Shown here: in pieces, positions 58,462-64,000 of the stretch
How positions within the stretch are numbered: the first letter of the stretch is position 1
Layout of the letters: every line of letters starts with the position of its first letter
Source: Myxococcus dinghuensis
GTDB taxonomy: Bacteria; Myxococcota; Myxococcia; Myxococcales; Myxococcaceae
DNA length: 64,000 nucleotides
Assembly (NCBI RefSeq): GCF_024198235.1
Contig: NZ_JAKCFB010000023.1
Location: forward strand, 62,001 to 126,000
Direction of reading: 5' to 3'
Translations under genes and position numbers: made by a program
The notes under the pieces: model-generated
The model's database searches: none
Told to the model about the DNA's origin: nothing
The model's input: the letters and a program-made list of their open reading frames with translations, nothing else

Positions 58462-60498
58462 ATGACGACCTGGACCGCTCGCGCCTTCTCCCAGGGGCTG
58501 GCCACATTGGCCGCCTTCGCTGAATCAAGCCCCGAGGAGGACCGCCAGGCCCGTGACGACTTCCCGGAGGACTGGGACCCCCACCGCTTCCCGTGGCTGG
58601 ACGCGTCGCTGCTCGCCTGGCGATTGCACGGACGGGAGGACGCGGAAGGGCTCACGGCCGCGGCCCGGCGGCTGCGGCAGCAAGGCAAGCACCTGTCGCG
58701 CGCGGAGCGGCTCATGCTCCAGGCCCTGGCGGACTCCTGGTGCTCGGTGTTCGAAATCCTGGAGGTGCGGCTGAACCAGGGGCTGCGCTTGAGGGACCTG
58801 CTCCTCGACGAGGTGCTCGAGGTCCGCGAGCGCAGCCTGACCACCCAGGTGGAGCCCGGCGACGTGATGCTGACCTGGGCCATGCCGGTGGAGGACCACC
58901 TGGAGTTGACCGGAGGCACGGTCCCCGTTCTCCCATCGCACCTCCGGCCCCTGCTCGACGTGGCTCGACGCGAGCTGGGCACGCGGCCACCCTCTGCCGA
59001 GCCCTCCGAGCGACGCCGTCGACTGCGCCGGCTCGCGCCCTTGCTCTTCCGCGAGCGGATGGCGCTGTCCGAAGGTCCGCCGCTCCCTTCCTCTCTCGAG
59101 GAGCTGCTCGACACCCTCCCCGAGGAGCTGCTCGAGGCCCCTCGGCGCCGGGCCTTCCAGGACGCGGCGCTCAAGCGCCCCCGCAAGACGTCCCGGTCCA
59201 ACGCGGAGCTGGAGCCCGGCGCGGCGTATGTGTTCAAGCTGGGGCCCATCGACACGCGGCAGGACGGTCGCTTCTCCTTCTACATGGGCGTACCCGCGGA
59301 GGGGCCCATCCCTCCTCCCGCGACGGCGAAGCGGGACGCGGAGGGCGTGGCGGCCGTGGCGCGCGAGCTGAAAGGGCTCACGCTGTACGGAGAGAGCCGG
59401 CTTGCGCGCGCGGGCCAGGGCGTGGGGCTCGTGGCACGTCCCATGCCCGCCTCGGTGTCCAGCATCCGCGCGGCGCTCGCCCTCCATCTGCACTGGGGAG
59501 CGATGGCTCCGAAGAACATCCCGCCGGAGGCCATCCACGCGTTGCTGATGGCCATCACCGGACTCATCCGCGCCGCGCCCTGGGACCTGTGGAACAACGA
59601 GGAGGTGTTCCCCCTCTCCCTCTCCGGAGCGCTCCAGGGAACACGCGAGGTGTCCGTGCTCGGCGGAGGGGGACAGGAGGTGGGCTTCGTCGTCTTCGAC
59701 CGCGCCGGCGCGATGGAGCGCATGGCGGGACTGGTGGACCTCCCCTCCCATGTGGACAAGCTCATCCCCGACTCCCTGGGCCTGACACTGGAGGATGAAC
59801 CCGCCTGGGTGGCGAAGTGCGTCCAGGACGTCACCGGACTGGCCTTCGTCCCCGACCTGCTGCGCATGCACCGCAACGCCCCGCGCCCCGCGACCTCGGA
59901 GGAGGTGCTGCTGACCACCGCGGTCGCCCTCGCCCTCGCCAAGGCGCGCCCGGAGGAGAAGGACGTGGAGCTGCTCGAGCAAGGAGCACGCGTCCACGCG
60001 GAGATTCCGCTGCCCCTGCTCACCGGCCACTACGTCGGCAAGGTGCCGCTCGAGGACGTGGTCGAGGCGATTCCGCTGCGCCTGGGCAAGGTGAAGAAGA
60101 AGCTGCCCCCTGGCAAGGTGTCGGAGACGCTGCTCGACTTCGCCAAGGGCCTCACCGAGCAGGTCCATTTCTCACCCGACCCGCAGGAGGAGCTGTTCAC
60201 CATCCTGGCGCTGGCGCTCAGCGCGTGGAACGCCGTGGTCCAGGACACGTGGGAGCCGCACAAGGGCTGGGTGGAGCGGGCGCGCGCCACCCTTCGGAGG
60301 CTCCCGGAGGCGGACCGCGAGCCGATGACCCGCGACTTCGAGATGCTCGTGGCGCGCAAGCGGCGCCACTTCGCGGACGACCCGCGCCTGCTCACCCGGC
60401 TCGACGTGGTGGTGCGCCGCGGGGGCGAGCTGGGCGTGCAGGTGGTCGGCCTGCTGGCGCCGGGGGCGTGGTCCGAGTACCTCGGCGCCGGGCCCTAA
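58462..60498 (+). CDS. Unrecognised 678-residue cytoplasmic protein
   Basis: No known family was recognised. The protein is mostly helical, without signal peptide or membrane segments. Residues 1-230 are charged and helical ([39 protein letters not shown]). Residues ~250-420 are more beta-rich ([40 protein letters not shown]) and may form a compact domain. The rest is helical, with a Lys-rich stretch [12 protein letters not shown]. It starts at ATG 58462, 145 bp from the divergent nucleotidyltransferase gene, and its stop overlaps the stop of the convergent GH15 gene by 3 bp. It may be a lineage-specific protein. Confidence 0.75.
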   Translation: MTTWTARAFSQGLATLAAFAESSPEEDRQARDDFPEDWDPHRFPWLDASLLAWRLHGREDAEGLTAAARRLRQQGKHLSRAERLMLQALADSWCSVFEILEVRLNQGLRLRDLLLDEVLEVRERSLTTQVEPGDVMLTWAMPVEDHLELTGGTVPVLPSHLRPLLDVARRELGTRPPSAEPSERRRRLRRLAPLLFRERMALSEGPPLPSSLEELLDTLPEELLEAPRRRAFQDAALKRPRKTSRSNAELEPGAAYVFKLGPIDTRQDGRFSFYMGVPAEGPIPPPATAKRDAEGVAAVARELKGLTLYGESRLARAGQGVGLVARPMPASVSSIRAALALHLHWGAMAPKNIPPEAIHALLMAITGLIRAAPWDLWNNEEVFPLSLSGALQGTREVSVLGGGGQEVGFVVFDRAGAMERMAGLVDLPSHVDKLIPDSLGLTLEDEPAWVAKCVQDVTGLAFVPDLLRMHRNAPRPATSEEVLLTTAVALALAKARPEEKDVELLEQGARVHAEIPLPLLTGHYVGKVPLEDVVEAIPLRLGKVKKKLPPGKVSETLLDFAKGLTEQVHFSPDPQEELFTILALALSAWNAVVQDTWEPHKGWVERARATLRRLPEADREPMTRDFEMLVARKRRHFADDPRLLTRLDVVVRRGGELGVQVVGLLAPGAWSEYLGAGP

Positions 60499-62351
60499 TC
60501 CCTGCGGCCCAGCGTGCGGTCCAGGTTGTACGCGGAGCTGATGAGCGACAGGTGCGTGAGGGCCTGCGGGAAGTTGCCCAGGGCCTCGCCGGACATGCCG
60601 GTCTGCTCCGCGTAAAGGCCCACGTGGTTGGCGTAGCCGAGCATGCGCTCGAAGGTGAGCCGCGCCTCCTCGAGCAGGTCCGGCCGCGCGCTGTTGGCGC
60701 GGGTCATCGCCTCCACCAGCCAGAAGCTGCAGAGGTTGAAGGTGCCCTCGCTGCCGGCGATGCCGTCCAGCGTCGCCTCCACGTCGTAGCGGAAGACGAG
60801 CCCGTCCGACGTCAGGCCTCCCCTCGACGGAGGCTGGCGCATGTGGTCCAGCGTGGAGAGCATGCGCGGGTCCACCGGCGACAGGAAGAACACCAGCGGC
60901 ATCAGGAGGTTCGCCGCGTCCAGCGTGTCCTTGCCGTAGGCCTGGATGAAGCTGCCGCGCTTCTCGCTCCAGCCCTTGGACATGATGTCCTCGAAGATGG
61001 CGTCGCGCACCGCCAGCCACCGGGGCCGGTCCGCCGGGAAGCTGCGCTTGTCCGCCAGCCGGATGGCCCGGTCCACCGCCACCCAGCACATCAGCTTCGA
61101 GTACACGAAGTGCCGCCGCCCGCCGCGCACCTCCCAGATGCCCTCGTCCGCCTCGTTCCAGTGCTCGCACACCCAATCCACCAGCCGCCGCAGGTGCCGC
61201 CAGAAGTCGAAGGAGATGGGCGCGGCGTACTTGTTGGACAGGTACACGGAGTCCATCAGCTCGCCGTAGATGTCGAGCTGGAGCTGGTCCGCCGCCCCGT
61301 TGCCGATGCGCACCGGCCGCGCGCCGCCGTAGCCACACAGGTGCGTCAGCTCCACCTCGTCCGGCACGCGGCTGCCGTCCAGCGAGAACATCAACGGCAG
61401 CGGCCCGTCACCGTTCTCCGCGCACCGCGCCTCCACCCAGCGCATGAAGGCCGCCGCCTCCTTCTTGAAGCCGATGCGCAGGAACGCGTAGACGGTGAAG
61501 GCCGCGTCGCGCAGCCAGCAGAAGCGGTAGTCCCAGTTGCGCGTGCCGCCGGGCGACTCCGGCAGGCTGCACGTGGGCGCGGCGACGATGGCGCCCGTGG
61601 GCGAGAAGGTCATCAGCTTCAGCGCCAGCGCGGAGCGCTGCACCGTCTCCCGCCACCGCCCCGTGTACTGGCAGTTGGACAGCCAGTGGCGCCAGTAGTC
61701 CACCGTGTCGCGGAAGAGCACCTCCGCGGACTCGTGGCTGTGCACCAGGTCCTCGCACGACAGGCGCCGCCCCTCGCGCAGGCTGAAGATGGCGGACTCG
61801 TTCTCCTTCAACACGAAGCGCGCGACGACGCCCCGCTCCACCCGCTCCAGCTTCACGGAGGACGACAGCGTCATCTGCAGCGCCTTCGACTCGAAGGCCG
61901 CGCCCCCGGCGATGAGGTGCGTGGTGTGCGGCTGCCGGGCGTAGTCGAAGGCGGGCAGGCACTCCATCTCGAAGGGCAGCTCGCCGCGCACCACGCGCAC
62001 GCGGCGCAGCACCTCGCGCACGTCCTTCTCGCTCCGCCGCTCCATGGGCATGAAGTCGATGAGCTCGCCCACGCCGTCCGGCGTGTAGAAGCGCGTCACC
62101 AGCACGTTGGTGTCCGGCCAGTAGAACTGCTTGCGGGAGACACCGTCATGCAGCGGGTGGATGCGCCAGTGCCCCCCCTTGTCCGGGTCCAGCAACGCGG
62201 CGAACACGCTGGGACTGTCGAAGTACGGGAAGCACATCCAGTCGATGGTGCCCTCGTTGCCCACCAACGCCACCGTGCGCAGGTCGCCGATGACGCCATG
62301 GTCCTCGATGGGCACCGAGCGCCCCGCCGCCGCCTGTCGTCCTGACACCAT
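60495..62351 (-). CDS. Glycoside hydrolase family 15 protein (glucoamylase/trehalase-like)
   Basis: A 618-residue intracellular enzyme. The N-terminal beta-sandwich has [20 protein letters not shown] and [20 protein letters not shown], the start typical of bacterial GH15 proteins. The (alpha/alpha)6 barrel carries [19 protein letters not shown], the likely acid Glu in [20 protein letters not shown], and the base Glu in [14 protein letters not shown]. Such enzymes release glucose from maltose, isomaltose, dextrins or trehalose. It has no signal peptide. It is followed by a probable glucose dehydrogenase gene upstream on the same strand (12 bp between), so they form an operon. Its stop overlaps the convergent hypothetical gene. 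Confidence 0.94.
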   Translation of the reverse strand: MVSGRQAAAGRSVPIEDHGVIGDLRTVALVGNEGTIDWMCFPYFDSPSVFAALLDPDKGGHWRIHPLHDGVSRKQFYWPDTNVLVTRFYTPDGVGELIDFMPMERRSEKDVREVLRRVRVVRGELPFEMECLPAFDYARQPHTTHLIAGGAAFESKALQMTLSSSVKLERVERGVVARFVLKENESAIFSLREGRRLSCEDLVHSHESAEVLFRDTVDYWRHWLSNCQYTGRWRETVQRSALALKLMTFSPTGAIVAAPTCSLPESPGGTRNWDYRFCWLRDAAFTVYAFLRIGFKKEAAAFMRWVEARCAENGDGPLPLMFSLDGSRVPDEVELTHLCGYGGARPVRIGNGAADQLQLDIYGELMDSVYLSNKYAAPISFDFWRHLRRLVDWVCEHWNEADEGIWEVRGGRRHFVYSKLMCWVAVDRAIRLADKRSFPADRPRWLAVRDAIFEDIMSKGWSEKRGSFIQAYGKDTLDAANLLMPLVFFLSPVDPRMLSTLDHMRQPPSRGGLTSDGLVFRYDVEATLDGIAGSEGTFNLCSFWLVEAMTRANSARPDLLEEARLTFERMLGYANHVGLYAEQTGMSGEALGNFPQALTHLSLISSAYNLDRTLGRRD

Positions 62352-62363
62352 GGAGACCTCGCC

Positions 62364-63452
62364 TCACGAGAAGGAGATGATGTTCTTGATGGGACCGCCC
62401 GCCTTGCCCGTCACCACGTCGAGGAAGGCCTCCGGCGGATGGCGGCCGGTGATGAGGCGCTCCAGGCCCCCCGGCCAGCGCGCGCGGAAGCGGGCCAGGT
62501 CCTCCAGCGCCGCCTCGAAGTCCGTGTCCGCCGCGTTCACCGTGCCCAGCACCACCTGGTTGCGCAGCACCAGCTGCTTGAGCAGCGCGGCGCCGTCCAT
62601 CGACACGGGCTCCGCATGCGACGGCACGCCGGTGAGCACGAGGAGGCCGTTGTCCCCCAGCGCCCCCAGCGCCCCGAGCGCCGCGGACGCGGAGCCCGCG
62701 GATTCGTAGAGCACGTCCGCCGTGCCCACCCGCCGCACCAGCTCCTCCGCGGAGAGGTCCTGGGTGGAGAAGTAGGGCGCGCCCACCGCCTCGAGCGCGT
62801 CCGCCTTCGGGTTGGGCTTGCGCGAGCGCGAGTAGACGGACGTCGCGTAGCCCCGCCGCATCAGCGCGAGCGCCCCCAACTGCCCCACCGGCCCCGCCCC
62901 CAGCACCACCGCGCGCCCCGCCTCCATCTTCCACGGCAGCCGCTCCTGGATGCGCTCCACCTGGCGCAGGCCCTTCTGCGCGATGGTGAGCGGCTCGGTG
63001 AGCACCGCCACGGCGCGCAGCTCGTCCGCGGCGCGGTGCAGGTAGGCCACGTCCTCCACGAAGAACTGCGAGGCGAAGCCGTGCGCCTCCTTGATGCCCC
63101 GCTCCGTGTAGTCCCCGGTGATGCAGAAGTCCGGGTGGCCGTGGCGACAGGCCGGACACACCGCGTGCGGACAGGGGCGGCGCACGCGCGGCACCACCCA
63201 GTCCCCCTTCTTCAGGCCGCGCACCGCGGAGCCGACCTCCACGACCTGCCCCAGGCACTCGTGGCCGAGGATGAGGTAGTCCGAGCCGGGCGGCGGTGTG
63301 CCGTAGGTGAACTGGACGATGTCCTTGTCCGTCCCGCACACGCCCACCTCGTGCGTGCGGACCTTCACCTGGGTGGGGGACTGGAGCTGGGGCTCGGGCG
63401 CGTCGATGACTCGCACCTGGCGCTTGCCCGGAAAGACGGCGACGGCCTTCAT
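62364..63452 (-). CDS. Glucose 1-dehydrogenase-like zinc-dependent dehydrogenase
   Basis: A 362-residue medium-chain dehydrogenase. Catalytic zinc ligands are in GVCGTDKDIVQ (Cys) and LGHECLGQVVEVG (His, Glu). The structural-zinc region CPHAVCPACRHGHPDFC is present. The NADP-binding motif is VLGAGPVGQLGALAL, followed by SRSRKPNPKADALEA (the Arg-rich site that can bind the NADP phosphate). The order of domains and TEPLTIAQKGL match the glucose dehydrogenase branch (archaeal/haloarchaeal type). It oxidises glucose to gluconolactone. The ATG at 63452 has AGGAG 6 nt upstream. It is 12 bp upstream of the GH15 gene, so glucose released by that enzyme could be its substrate. Confidence 0.9.
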   Translation of the reverse strand: MKAVAVFPGKRQVRVIDAPEPQLQSPTQVKVRTHEVGVCGTDKDIVQFTYGTPPPGSDYLILGHECLGQVVEVGSAVRGLKKGDWVVPRVRRPCPHAVCPACRHGHPDFCITGDYTERGIKEAHGFASQFFVEDVAYLHRAADELRAVAVLTEPLTIAQKGLRQVERIQERLPWKMEAGRAVVLGAGPVGQLGALALMRRGYATSVYSRSRKPNPKADALEAVGAPYFSTQDLSAEELVRRVGTADVLYESAGSASAALGALGALGDNGLLVLTGVPSHAEPVSMDGAALLKQLVLRNQVVLGTVNAADTDFEAALEDLARFRARWPGGLERLITGRHPPEAFLDVVTGKAGGPIKNIISFS

Positions 63453-63636
63453 GTGCGGCTCCTGCGCGGGAAGGAAACAGATGGGTCCAGGCTGAGGTGT
63501 CCACCCCGCGCGCGAGGCACCAGGGGCTGGGGGTGGAGGGCACGTGGCGCCTGCCCGCCCGGCCCCCGGGGACGAGCGGCGGGTGCGACACGAAACCGCT
63601 GCCAGCCAGGGGCGCGGAGGTCTATGAGGAGACTCC

Positions 63637-64000
63637 GTGAGCGAGCCCACCCCTCCCGAGTCCACCGACGACGCCCCGCCCCGCGCCAGCCGCTCCACCG
63701 CCATTGGCGCGGTGGCCTTCCTCCTCCTGGCGCTGCCCTTCCTGGTGCTGGGCCTGTGGCTCTTGGACGTGAAGTCCCGGATGGACCTGCGCTGCGAGCC
63801 GGGCGGGCCCTGCACGCTGACGCGCTCCGGGTGGTTCACGCGCGAGGAGGTGGCGCGGCTGCCGGTGTCGGACATCGACGCGGTGAAGGTGGAGCGCAGC
63901 CGCAGCGCGCGGCGCAGCCCGGTGCCCATCTTCCGTCCGGAGCTGCACACGAAGTCGAACGGGAAGCTGGCGCTCTTCGCGCAGTGGGCCACCACGGAGT
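63637..64000 (+). CDS. Membrane protein (N-terminal part, cut by window end)
   Basis: From GTG 63637, with GAGGAG 5 nt upstream, an open frame continues past the window end (at least 121 residues visible). A disordered Ser/Pro/Asp-rich lead is followed by a strong membrane helix (AFLLLALPFLVLGLWLLDV), then an external segment with two Cys (MDLRCEPGGPCTLTRSGWF) and a basic stretch VERSRSARRSP. No family recognised from the part visible. It is divergent from the glucose dehydrogenase gene. Confidence 0.7.
   Translation, partial: MSEPTPPESTDDAPPRASRSTAIGAVAFLLLALPFLVLGLWLLDVKSRMDLRCEPGGPCTLTRSGWFTREEVARLPVSDIDAVKVERSRSARRSPVPIFRPELHTKSNGKLALFAQWATTE

Overview
This is a very GC-rich, gene-dense chromosomal segment that reads as a myxobacterium (Myxococcota, most likely Myxococcaceae). 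The evidence is the extreme third-position GC, with long stop-free antisense frames, and the gene content: a Ser/Thr kinase with an N-terminal zinc finger, a sigma-70-like factor of the Myxococcales type, a PilZ paralog, many lipoproteins, multi-PAS hybrid histidine kinases, and a leucine/terpene-type acyl-CoA carboxylase cluster. No rRNA, complete tRNA, CRISPR array, insertion sequence or prophage was found.

Layout. 1-1.9 kb: aldehyde dehydrogenase (cut by the window edge) and class III aminotransferase, translationally coupled. 1.9-2.5 kb: intergenic, with a tRNA-like T-arm behind a good minus-strand promoter. 2.5-8.2 kb: DHA2 exporter, flavin monooxygenase with divergent TetR regulator and 17-bp-spaced operator repeats, and an M28 peptidase. 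8.2-9.3 kb: a candidate 57-aa small gene and open intergenic DNA. 9.3-13.1 kb: hybrid histidine kinase, amidohydrolase and MIP18/PaaD-like protein. 13.2-17 kb: broken lipoprotein gene, 2OG-Fe(II) oxygenase, MFS exporter, quinone-oxidoreductase-like enzyme. 17-24.1 kb: biotin-dependent carboxylase subunits and an AtuA-like protein on the minus strand, facing a TetR regulator and an SDR, with a 26-bp perfect palindrome between them. This probably degrades branched acyl-CoA (leucine or acyclic terpenes).

24.2-26.1 kb: a decayed zone with a nucleotidyltransferase and an HExxH lipoprotein, both carrying internal deletions or frameshifts. 26.1-28.9 kb: a coupled lipoprotein pair, one with a JAMM-like motif, then TetR-DoxX. 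28.9-34.3 kb: beta-propeller amidohydrolase, two hotdog thioesterases, DUF4142-like protein. 34.3-37.5 kb: the most interesting block, with a zinc-finger/kinase/transmembrane protein whose exported tail resembles two small secreted proteins beside it, plus a Myxococcales-type sigma factor. Together they look like one envelope signalling module.

37.9-47.7 kb: TPR protein, Cys/His-rich secreted peptide, RtcB RNA ligase, PilZ protein, cupin, fibronectin-like lipoprotein, histidine kinase and BamE-like membrane protein. 47.8-55.7 kb: polyphosphate kinase and two tandem full-length paralogous two-domain glycosyltransferases, the first of which has lost catalytic motifs in both halves. 56-64 kb: App1-like phosphatase, small secreted protein, nucleotidyltransferase-like protein, unrecognised 678-aa protein, GH15 glucoamylase/trehalase, glucose dehydrogenase-like enzyme, and the start of a membrane protein gene.

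All functions are inferred from sequence motifs read by eye; no database search was run.
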